From Rhizophagus irregularis (taxonomy: Eukaryota > Glomeromycota > Glomeromycetes > Glomerales > Glomeraceae), in NCBI RefSeq assembly GCF_026210795.1, contig NC_089449.1:3162001-3226000 (forward strand): DNA of 64,000 nt. Direction: 5' to 3'. Position 1 is the first letter of the stretch; each line of letters starts with the position of its first letter. A program made the position numbers and the translations under genes. Below are positions 9,881-20,900 of this stretch, one piece after another. The notes below the pieces were generated by a model. That model was not told the DNA's origin and did no database searches. It saw only the letters and a list, made by a program, of their open reading frames with translations.

Positions 9881-12800
9881 TTGTTCGCATTTTATGATTT
9901 ATTTAAAGAATTTTTATTTATGCATATTCTATAATTAAGTCAATATAAGTTAATAAGTTTTTTTTTTGTATAATTAACTATATGATGCATATACTATATA
10001 GCTAGATACCTATGTTTGTATTATTTATTTTATTTTATTTTTTTAAGAATTATATGAGTTATATGATTATATTTAAATATGTAGAGGATTAACGTTAAGA
10101 TTAACATTAATTAAGTAAGGACTTTAATTATGAAAAATTTTTATTTTAATATTATGATAACTTATGTATATATAGAATATATGATAATGTATGTAAAGCA
10201 TGTATAATTTTATGTAGTTTTTAGAAAATAAGATTTATGAAATTATGGTAATGTTTATTATTTAATAAAGACTTATGCAATAACGTTATGTAAACCATTT
10301 TAACGTTAAGAATATTTGCTATAGAACCATAGCCGCAGTAGAAGGATTTCTACCGTATTTTGAAGTTGTAGAGTTTTAAAGTTCGGAATTATTACTCGTT
10401 AAAATAGAAAAGACACGCGTACTACTAATGAATAATACAATCATCGCTAAAAAATAAATTCTTATGAACGTCGAACACTTTAAGATTCTTTATTTCATTA
10501 ATTTTTGTCATTTATCATTACGAAAGAGAAAATTGGCACACTCATTTACATTGTAACTATAAAATATTATCGAGAAGTTTGAGAAGTGTAAAAAAGAAAA
10601 TTTATTATTTTGAAACAATAGCTCCGTGTTAAATTATTTCGAAGTTAAGGAATAGAATCAAAACTCGTGAAATATGACGATATTAATTAATATTGTGATA
10701 CTATGACGTGAGAAATATTTCAGATATGACGTTATAAAAAAACCGTTTTTTTATAATCAGGCGTGACGCGACGATAATTTCACAATTTCACGTGACAATT
10801 ATTTACGCTTTCCTGGACAAAAAATTTATGATGGTTAGAGAAACTCTTTTAGTAATCTCTTGTTTTCAATACTACTGGAAACTAGTTTTATTATATTGCA
10901 AATTTGTTTAAAAATTTTAGAATTCTAATGGTATTAAATATTTATACTATATAAATAATTATTACCTTTATTATTACTGTAAGCCATCGATTTATTTTAA
11001 TTTTTTTTAGGCTTCCTTTAATGTGACTTCCTATAATTATGCCTATATACTACTGTATTTTTCCAATCCATAAACTTCAGCAGAATTTTCTAAAGTCTAT
11101 CAATTTGGAGCTACAAATTCGTCCTTGTAACATTTTTTTCGCTGGCTTTCCTTGTTTCCTATTGATTCCTAGTATTTCAAGTATAAATTATAAACAATAT
11201 ATAATGTTTTTATTTACGTTTGACTTTGATCTTAAGAATAATTGATTTATTATTCATAGCTTTAACCTATTATATATTCTAAAATATTCTACTTTCTTAT
11301 TGGACTTGCCATATTGAGTACTTGGTTTCTCTTTATTTTCACAGGTGCATAGCGAAAGAAATATTTCTCCTAGCATGAATCTTTTTTGTGTATTTTTTTC
11401 TTAGAAAGAAATTTTATGGGGAAAAATTTTTTTACGTATTACTTGGATTTGTTATCCATATCTGACATACTCATTCAAAAACATATTTCTTAGATCGATT
11501 ATAGTTATGACTGAATAGACTTACTAAAATTATTTTTAATATACTGACATTTAATTCTTTATTTAACAATAAATAATCATTATTTTATTTGATTTAAGAG
11601 CTGAAGCGATGCAATTTGAACTTCCGTCAACGTCTTTCTTAAAATTGGCTGTATAATTTTTTTTTTTATTTGTATTCACATTGAAAGTTTATCTTTTAGT
11701 TGATCTTGAAGATTCACTACTTTCTCCTTTGATCCACAAGCTTTAAAGTGAATACTACAATAGTAATTAATATCGGGTTCAGGATATCAATATTGATATC
11801 ATTGCGGTCATGGACGCCACAGTTTAGAGATTATAGATTCTCGGTAGTCTCAAATAAGAATTTCCTTTGTAAGTATTAATAACATAAAATGAGCGATAAG
11901 AGTAGTAAGTAAATAGAATGCAAATGTTGATTTTTATGGAAAGGTGCAAAGATAGAGTATCATCATGGTAAAAAATATAGTATAGAACTTCTTTATTAGA
12001 ACGTTCAAATCATATTGAATTTTCTATCTCAATTATATATTCACAATATTAATCATAAAGAATTGTAGCACATTACTCCCACATACAGTCATACACGCAC
12101 ATATTACGCTACAATATCAATTCTTACAATATCTACAAAGCCTGATTTTACCTGAAACGATGGATCCACAATCCCGAAGTTTCAAAAGTAAAGCCCGTTA
12201 TTACTATTCGATTAATGGTTGCCCTAGAATACCTAGAATAGAAGATTTAGCTAATTAACATTATTCTCAACGAACCCATCACTTCTGATTATCGTCCCAC
12301 CAAATTATCTAGAAGCTTTTGAACGTCAGACACCTAGTGTGCTTCGTGGCAGTACGACCTAGAAGCCATTGCAACGCAACCAATTCTTTGCTTAATGACA
12401 ATATGTCTCAAATTTTAAATTCTAGTATAATAATTAATTTTGACTATTCATTCAAGTCTCAGATTAACAATTAATTAGGTGATTAAACATTGTCTACAAG
12501 GTTAACCTTATATTTGAAAAAAATGTTTATGATAAGAAATAATAAAACGAACTACTAAGAATTATGAACAATGTTTCACCTGCAACCTTACGAGAAATTT
12601 CATTTACTTTCGATAAAAGGGTTGATTGAAAGAGTAAGATATTAGTAGTTAAGAAATTAAAGTTGACGCCAGTAGTTTTAGGGCTAAAGGTTAACTATAA
12701 ATAACGTAAATTTGAATGTTTCTCCTCGCATAAGAGTAATTAATTATTAAAGAAATTCATATCTATCAATTCAATATTTTCTTCCTCATAGAAAAAATTT

Positions 12801-13105
12801 TTTTCAAATGTTTCCCAATCAATTCCTTGTTGTAATTACTGTTTCACACTAGGTTAATATCAGAAACATAGTGATATCACCATTTATAACAAAAAAAGAG
12901 ATAATCCGCAGTCGTCATGTGAACGAGCTAGTAATACTGTAACGTACAGGTATGACGAATTTTTTTTTTTTGAAAAAAAGGTTTTAGAATAACTTTCAAA
13001 GTTTTAATAACAAATAAATTTGTTCGAAATAATGTTTAATGATCATAAATTAGACAAACATATTTTGGTTATTTAAATAACGGTAAAATCTTTTTTTTAA
13101 AAAAA
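9881..13105. other. 3.2-kb intergenic region, no gene seen
   Basis: AT-rich throughout. The only plus-strand ORF of note (11039-11245, 68 codons) has no family signal and biased AT-rich codons. No repeats with clear ends were seen. Confidence 0.45.
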
Positions 13106-13145
13106 ATGATAGTAAAAAAATGATAGTACGTAAAAAAATGATAGT
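13106..13145 (+). promoter_or_regulatory. Triple ATGATAGT repeat at the F-box start; mini-uORF
   Basis: Three copies of A-run plus ATGATAGT lie at 13106, 13120 and 13138. The first ATG opens a five-codon frame that ends in TGA at 13121-13123, overlapping the second ATG (ATGA). The second and third ATGs are both in frame with the F-box protein. The duplication therefore created alternative starts and a minimal uORF. Any effect on translation is inference. Confidence 0.5.
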
Positions 13146-14529
13146 GCTTAACATAGACTGTCTTCTCTCAATTTTCAACAAACTTTTACTAACAGATGAA
13201 CGACGAACAAATAAAAAATCTTTACTTATCAATAAAATTTTACCACAACAAAAATCTTTACACAAATCCCTACATTCTTGTCTCTTAGTAAATAAAAAAT
13301 GGTGTCATTTAGTAGTTCCTATCCTATGGAAGTATTCATTTTATGAATATGATAAGAAATGTAATAATTTTGAAACGAAAAAAAAGCTTTTTAGCGTAAT
13401 ACTTTCTTGTCTCTCATCTTCTTCGAAACAACTCCTATTCGATAATGGCATTAAATTATCCTCAATGATTCTTTTAAAACCTTTATTATTTAATTATATC
13501 AATTTTTGTGAGTTTCCAAGTAATGAAATTGTAAATGATATTATAAAATCTGTAGAATGTAAGCATGATAAAAGAAATCTTTTGGAGCAAGAGGTTTATA
13601 AATTATTTATTAGTCAATGTAAAAATATTAAAGAATTACATTGGTGCACTTTACAACCTTTATTGTCATTTCCGGGAGCATTAACATGTTTCTCTCAGAT
13701 ACGTTCTTTATTTATTAATATTAATTTTGTAAATTCTAACGATCTTTATGAGATGGCAAGATTTTGTAAAAATTTGAATGTATTGTATATTGTCAATTAT
13801 TCACAAAATCATCCTGCTGGGTTGATATCTCTAATTGACTCTCAAAGAAATTTAAAAAGTATAATTCTTTATTATAATACAAATGTCAAGAAAAATCATA
13901 CAGAACTTGGAAAAGCATTACTAAGAAAGAATAATACACTAGAATATCTTGAGTTAGGATCGATTTGCCTTATTCCACCTTCGTTTTTAACATCATTCAA
14001 CAATTTAAAATCTATAACAATTTATAATTGTGAAAAAAGCAAGGATGAGATCAAAGAATTTCAACAATATCTTAACATTTCAGAATTTCCAGGACTTGAA
14101 TCTCTTAATATTCATGGATTATCATGTTTTAAAGAGTTGGCAACATTAATTGAAAAAACTAAAGGAAATATTTTACAAGTAATAATTGATGATGTTAAAA
14201 CTGTTGAAAATTCAGGAATGTTAATCAAATCAATTTCTAATAATTGTCCAAAAATTAAACGATTATTTACATATATTGAACCTAAAGATTTTATTTATAT
14301 AAAATCTTTATTGACAAATTGTAAAAATTTAAATGAAATTTACCTCAATAGTCTGAATACATTTTATGATAATGATGATAATATTGGGGATGAATTGTTA
14401 AATATTTTAATCGAATTTTCTCCAAAATCTTTAAATTATATAAAAATTGGTGAAGGATGGAAATATTCAATTGAAACTTACAAAAGATTTTTTGAAACGA
14501 ATTGTGATAAAAATTTAACTATATCTTAA
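13120..14529 (+). CDS. F-box protein with leucine-rich repeats
   Basis: 469 aa if started at ATG 13120, or 463 aa from the in-frame ATG at 13138; the latter puts the F-box at the very N terminus. An F-box-like segment spans about residues 8-70 (LNIDCLLSIFNKLL, then LHSCLLVNKKWCHLVVPILW), as in the very large F-box families of Glomeromycotina. Residues ~150-460 show irregular leucine-rich repeats such as LKSIILYYN, LEYLELGSI, LKSITIYNCE and LESLNIHGL. F-box proteins normally bind Skp1 in SCF ubiquitin ligases, with the LRR part choosing the substrate; that role is inferred from the family. Single exon, no disruption. I see no TIR-like element directly beside the gene. Confidence 0.85.
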   Translation: MIVRKKMIVLNIDCLLSIFNKLLLTDERRTNKKSLLINKILPQQKSLHKSLHSCLLVNKKWCHLVVPILWKYSFYEYDKKCNNFETKKKLFSVILSCLSSSSKQLLFDNGIKLSSMILLKPLLFNYINFCEFPSNEIVNDIIKSVECKHDKRNLLEQEVYKLFISQCKNIKELHWCTLQPLLSFPGALTCFSQIRSLFININFVNSNDLYEMARFCKNLNVLYIVNYSQNHPAGLISLIDSQRNLKSIILYYNTNVKKNHTELGKALLRKNNTLEYLELGSICLIPPSFLTSFNNLKSITIYNCEKSKDEIKEFQQYLNISEFPGLESLNIHGLSCFKELATLIEKTKGNILQVIIDDVKTVENSGMLIKSISNNCPKIKRLFTYIEPKDFIYIKSLLTNCKNLNEIYLNSLNTFYDNDDNIGDELLNILIEFSPKSLNYIKIGEGWKYSIETYKRFFETNCDKNLTIS

Positions 14530-17089
14530 CATATATTACATATTAATTATAATTTTATTTATTTTTTTAATTTTACATATATTTATTTATCGTACCTTAC
14601 TGTACATTTATTAGTATAATTTTTTTTATTACATAGCTTAATATTATTTTATTACGTATATTATATATTATCTACCATTAATATAATATTAATATTTTAC
14701 TGATGTGCAGTATAATTTAAATATAATTAGTTAATTACTCATAATTACTCATACGAAAAAAAAAAATTACTCATAGTTACTCATGACATGTCATATGTAA
14801 TATAAAAATATCATAAATAATATAACAAGTTGTATGACATTTTATTATATATAATTATTGTATATATATATGTATTTCTTTATTAGTATTTACAGTATAA
14901 ATATATAGTACATATATAGGATAACATTTATTGTTGAAGTTATAATATTCAAAACTTTGTACTTTGATCAGTATATGTAAAAAGGTCAAGTTTGAGTTTG
15001 CGTATTTTGAACTAAAAAAATCATGAAAATCTTTCCTTTTTTAGATAATTTTTGATAATGCTAGTCTGAAAAAATGCGTATTGCTAATTGTCTGCTATCT
15101 CTTCCTTTCTCCTTTTTTTTTACTAAATAATAAATTTCATTGATATAAAAATTTCATTCATTTAAAAAAATTTTTCATTATTTGCCACCTTTTTCTTGTT
15201 AAAACTTTATTATAATTAAAATACAGTATATTAAAAATTATTTAATGCTTATTAAAAATAATTTATTAATTGAACATTGTTATTATTTATTAAAATATTT
15301 GTTGGATAAAATTTAATTTTTCAATGTTATTAGAGTAAAATTAAATTCAATTCATTTGAAATAACGTGGCACCGTTAAATTGATTTAGGCGACAAATACG
15401 AAATGGCAATGTAATTAGTGCATTGTACTATATATGGTCAGTTTATGATTCATTTGAAACAATTTCGTTAAGCGTTTATTTTTTAATTTACGTGGAACGT
15501 AGTGTGTGTGAATAAATTTCTAGCTACAGCAGACGAATGACGATACACCTCCAGGACTCACAAGTTTATTAATAAAATTTACAAATAATTTGCGTTAATA
15601 CTAATCAAATTATTCAAATATTTTAATATACCCAACTCTGGCCCACATTATGATGGCTATTTTTGCCGGAATTATGGGGACTTTGGCCGGAATTAAGTTC
15701 AAAATTGTTGCTTAATTTGGAACTGTACTGAATTGATAAATTAAGACCCGTTACTGTGTCACAGCGTTTTTAAAATTTTATATGCTTAATTGTAAAATTT
15801 TTATTTTTTTAAACAAAATTTATGGATTTTGACTGTCAAGTTGTTAACTATCGAGATTTTGATTCAACCGGAATTTGTGTTAGTCTGAATCTTTGTGTCG
15901 AGATTATAGGCTTTCGATAGTATGATTATAGTTGTCAGGTTGAAATATCTTTAATGACTTCTTGAACACAGAAATTGCTTAACTCTTGTATTATAACCGG
16001 ACAATAAATTTTATTTATAAAATTCAATTCGTCAAGTGCGATCATCGAGAAGAATTTTCTGAGACATCAGGATAATCTCAAATTTCACTTGAAAAGACTT
16101 AATTCATGAATTATGCAAAAATTATTTATGAGGATAATTATAATGTACAGTACATAACAGATCCATTCAAGATTATCGTACTTATGAAAGTATAAACTTT
16201 AATACATACTGTATGTACCTAATCATTCTCAACAATATTATACAATTACTCCCCTTCCTTTTAATCAATCTTATACTATTAATAACAGTTAAGTAGCTAG
16301 CCCTCAAAATCATAGTTTATTTTAGCCTACTTTTTTCTCTTATTAAATCGGGATTTGGGTTGATTATTGGTGTGTAGCTTGATCAGTAATTGGTTATTTT
16401 TGCGATCAGCCGATCAGTGATCAATTCTGATTTTGATCACATGTTTGGATTTGTTATTATCAAAAATCCGAACAATAGTATGTTATTTATGCAATGACAA
16501 AATATTATGAATTTAAATAGATATAGATAGATCATCAACTTTTTACCTGGACCTGTCTAGTTAATTGTAATCCAAGTAATCATCATCGTGTTTTGTTGTT
16601 ATTTCAGAAGTGATAATAACAATTGCTTTGGCAATGACGTTGACGTTTGTTAGATTTCTTTTTAGTTAGCGTTTGGTTTTGTGTTTGAAAATTAATTTTT
16701 CTTTATAAATTGTTTAATATCGGTATATGAGACTGTGTCACCCACTTAGATCAGTAAATTTAAAAAGATTTTTTCCGAAATTTACTTATTTGGTTTTAAA
16801 GCATAAATGAAAGAAAAACTAACTTCAACACACGCGATGAATTTTTGACTACGGTGTGAGAATTTCGATTAATATTTCCATATTAGATAAAAGATTTCTA
16901 TTAACTATAAATACATTTTTTTAGTATAACATTAGAGCGTAACACTATGTTTGAGTCATAATTGGTTATATAGTTAATACGTATATAATATCATTAACCA
17001 TTACTTGTAATTAATAAGAATTTTCATATTTTTATTTAGTTTTTTTTTATTACTAATAATATTAGTCATATATGATTATAATGATTATA
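14530..17089. other. Intergenic with TACTCAT repeats and an element remnant
   Basis: No gene seen. TTACTCATA-type direct repeats occur at about 14735-14790. Near 15655-15710 the motif GGCCGGAATTAAG and a second GCCGGAATTA resemble the interior of the TIR elements at 35024-35436 and 59578-60076, so this may be a worn fragment of that family. Confidence 0.4.
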
Positions 17090-17090
17090 G

Positions 17091-17167
17091 GGAAGGGAGA
17101 GAGTAAGAACGGAGAGAGTAAGAACGGAAAGAGTAAGAGATGACAAGAGTGGAGAGGGAAAGAGTAA
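17091..17167 (+). repeat. Purine-rich minisatellite
   Basis: About three copies of a 15-bp unit close to GGAGAGAGTAAGAAC, then decaying GAGTAAGAG and GGAGAGGGAAAG copies. Almost no pyrimidines except T occur on the plus strand. Confidence 0.6.
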
Positions 17168-17199
17168 TGTGAAAAAATGGCTACAATTTTTTTTAGTAT

Positions 17200-18365
17200 T
17201 AATTCATTTACTATCTGACTTATTTTCATATTTTGAGTATCCTCAAATGAAAAAATAAAATTATCTGACGAACTGTAAAATTGATAACCAATAACATTTT
17301 CAGTATAATCATCTCCTAATGAACTAAATTTGATAGAATTGTATTCACCAAAAATTTTCTTTGTGATTTTACTAACCTTGATTAAGAATAAACTTGTTGC
17401 CCGACCGTTGTATTGTTTCCTAAATAATCCAGTACTTGTTCCATCCCGACTACCATCATTTTTGCAAGTTTTGATTTGATAATATTTGAATCAATTTTTC
17501 CTATTCTTGTTGAAAAACCAAGTACTAGGAGGTAAAGTTGTAGTTTTAGGTAGGACGTCTTTATAATGGAATTCTTCAATTTTTTCATAAATTTGATTAG
17601 GGATAATAATTTTACAAGAAATCAATTTATTCTTTTCGTTCTATTTGTGAAAATTTCCCGCATAGATTTTTTTGATAAAGTCTTCTTCAATGCTTCATAA
17701 TCTTTATTAATCCATTTCGCTCTATCACTATTCTTATTCCAAGACCAGGAGTTTATTCAATACCCTATTTAATTAAATAATCCAAATAATAACCTCTTCA
17801 ATTCGTTTTAAGCAAGCCAGAAGTATTTCCTTATTAATTGAGAGGAAAGTTTTTATTTAAGGAAAAAAGTTATAGTGGAACTTCGCAGATAGATTTAGGA
17901 CAATAATCTCGTAGTCTCTTAGAATTATCAAGTCTAAACACAGCATTAAGAACAAGAACAAAAATTTTGTGAACCCAACTGTTTGTTTTCCAATTAAATA
18001 ATCTTGAACATGTCTAACACTTTGAGAAGTAATTCATCATCAGATGTAACTAACAATTTCACCTGATTGTTTAGTTAAATCAAGTTATTCATTGATGTAA
18101 TTATATTAATAAACGATCATATCGATCATATTGCTTTTCTGGATTGAATTTATTTGCACTCAAATATAAACACGCGTTTTCCAAATAAACTGCCATATCA
18201 CTGCTTATTTATTCAAACCACGAATGAAGAAGTTCTTGTATCTCTTGATCTTTTATTCTATTCTTTGATTCCCGCTCCAATATCAACTTCTGAACAAATG
18301 ATACACAGTTTTAAGGTCGTCCTTTGAGGATATGTCCCAAGCAGTCACAAGTTTTAGGTGTAACG
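17200..18365 (-). pseudogene. Decayed gene of unknown family
   Basis: Read on the minus strand, many segments look coding but are broken by stops and frame changes. Examples, in minus-strand order: LERESKNRIKDQEIQELLHS and ENACLYLSANKFNPEKQYDR (about 18.1-18.3 kb), VLVLNAVFRLDNSKRLRDYC (about 17.9 kb), KDYEALKKTLSKKSMREIF (about 17.7 kb), ISCKIIIPNQIYEKIEEFHY with LPPSTWFFNKN (about 17.5-17.6 kb). The amino-acid composition is that of a soluble protein and unlike the filler around it. No family is recognised. The boundaries are approximate. Confidence 0.5.
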
Positions 18366-19650
18366 AATATAATATATACTAGAAAATAGAATATAATCTG
18401 TCAGGTCGATTACTGATACTGTTTCACTTCGAGATATATAAAAAAATGTGACCCAAATTACCAGTAAATTATCAAATTAATTGGATGTTATTTGCAATTT
18501 AGAGCGTGAATTCGTTAACCTGCCTGAAGGCGTTTTTTATTTGTTTGTAATGATTAAGATTTAGTATACTATCATTTATAAGAAATTATATTATAAACTA
18601 GCAATTTATTTTACTCATATTTTTGTGAATAATGAAACTCGACGTTATATATTATTTGCAATTATTTCTGGAAACAAACATATTTCACTTAATACTATCT
18701 GAGTTGGTTACGTTCTTATATATGAGTCACATTCTTAATAAACAATAAAATAATTAAAAAATGTAATATAGTACACTAGTAAATTCTAATATTTTTTGTT
18801 TGATATCAAATTTTGAGGATGGCATCAACCGTATGGGTTTCATAAAATCGTGATTAATTTTCAACCGTATAGGATTCATAAAATCGTAATTAATATTATC
18901 AACATGTTATTCTTTAAAATTATAGTAAGCAATTCACGAAAATTACTATTTGTTTTATATTTTAAGAAATATGGTCAATCCATTTCTGCTTCGTTTTATG
19001 AGATGAAATTTAAGCAGACAAATATACTGTTGTGTTTATAATATGTGTTGTGTCTCAGGTGTCTGTTCGTGTCAGGTGACAGCTGCTAAATTATTAATTA
19101 ATCAGTCGGAATTATTATGAAAATTTTATTTGATTTAAATGAAATTATATATTGTAAAATTTACTTGAAAAAACTTGAAATATTTTGGAATTACTATAAA
19201 TTGTCTTTCAATGAGTTTGATATTTTAGAATTACGTACTTTTTATTTTTAATGTGATAAATGTTATTTTACGATAAAAAAAAATAATCATTAAGTCTAGA
19301 AAATTTAATGTTTAATTCTAATAAATAATTATTTGATGAGGAAAAGAGATATTATCAAAGGTTGATATCCCCATCCAATAATTGAATTATAGTTCGGTCA
19401 TTAGAATTACTGCAATGACCAATAGGAATTATTGTTACTAATAACGATTTTAATATTGAATGTCTCATCATTAAAATCCCACATATTCAACAATAACTTA
19501 ATCTTATGTGATAAATGACGCGCGTCAGGTAGCAATCTACATCCGTCACACACCTAAGTCACATATGATAATTAAGTGATATGCAAAGTAATGTGTAGTA
19601 AACTAATAATTCTGAAATTACTGCTATCATGAATTTGCAAATAATAGTCT
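18366..19650. other. Intergenic, no gene seen
   Basis: AT-rich. Two related phrases (ACCGTATGGGTTTCATAAAA and ACCGTATAGGATTCATAAAA) sit about 35 bp apart near 18828-18880, a small local duplication. The 63-codon ORF over it has no coding character. Confidence 0.4.
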
Positions 19651-20004
19651 AGTGCCGATGGATGAAGCATCAGGATATGAACCAATAGATGAATCATCAG
19701 AAGATGGTCAATAGATAAATTATCAGAAGATGAACCAATGGACGAAACATCAGAAGATGGACCAATGGATGAATTATCAGAAGATGGACCAACGGGTGAA
19801 TTATCAGAAGATGAGCCAGTGGATAAAGCATCAGAAGATGGACCAATAGATGAAGTATCAGAATATGGGCTGATGGATGAAGTGCCAAGATATGATGAAC
19901 TAATGAATGAAGATATTGTGGAGAAGGTGATAGTGCTACAACATTCATTGAATAAAAAGATGTGTAGGTTTTATGAATTTGGGATGCAAAACGTATATTA
20001 TTGA
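19651..20004 (+). pseudogene. Acidic 27-bp repeat ORF, frame broken
   Basis: About nine tandem 27-bp units from ~19658 to ~19900 encode variants of M-D-E-x-S-E-D-G-P. The repeat frame is open from 19738 (88 codons to 20004) but earlier units are cut off by a 1-base deletion in the phrase GATGGTCAATAG, which creates a stop. After the repeats the frame continues for about 35 non-repetitive codons (including KKMCRFYEFGMQN). This may be a worn gene with an expanded acidic minisatellite, or a minisatellite that happens to be open. Around 20425-20595 a plus-strand stretch (VELTLCHIDKVLKVAR, then LEFKHLTVEANFFLRLC) also looks like old coding sequence and may belong to the same remnant. No family recognised. 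Confidence 0.45.
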
Positions 20005-20900
20005 TAAGGAATGTATAGAAGAATGGGATGACGATTAAGTAACAAAAATTGTATTTTTTTTGTATATTAATTGATTGTTAATATGATGATTTTGTTTATG
20101 ACTTTTTTTGTATATTTTTAAATGATTTTTGGAGGATATTTATATGCTTAAAATTTAACTAAAATTGCTTTTTTTTTAAATTCAGATGTTTATCGAATAA
20201 AATAGTACCAAATCGCATAAATATCATATGAATTAACACATTTTTTGAATATTTTTTTTTAAAGGGTATAAATAACAATAAATGCGAAGTTGAAAGCGGA
20301 AGAGAGCAGAGTAAATAATTCTGGTAGAGCATTTTCAGTAAAAACGTGTAAAAAGACATTGATTAAGTCCTTCAGGATGAAACTATATATAAGGTCGTGA
20401 GAGGTTAGCAAATGTGACAACGGAAAGGTGGAATTGACTTTATGCCATATTGATAAAGTGTTAAAAGTAGCCAGGATGGAAGAGTCGTTAGAGTTTAAAC
20501 ATTTAACAGTAGAAGCTAATTTTTTTCTAAGGTTATGTTTGAAGAAAAGGAGAAATTCTGAAAATGTGAAAAGTATACTAATGAGATAGTGTTTCTAGAG
20601 CAGATTGGCACATCAAACACCAAAGGTGATGTATGTAAAGATTAGGTGTGTGAATTTAATCTTTATATTGTTATAATTTTCAGCAGCTTATAATTTAATA
20701 TGTCATATTAATTTTTTTTATAGTATGTTAAAAAAGATATTTTAAATGATTTTTATTTTATATAACATATAAAAATAAAAACATTTGAATGGATTTTAAG
20801 GCACTAGCAAATGATACTTTTTTTTTATCATCACAAATAAAATTTGTTTAAAGTTTATGAAATCAAAAAATAAAGTCATTATAGAAATTTATATTTAAAT

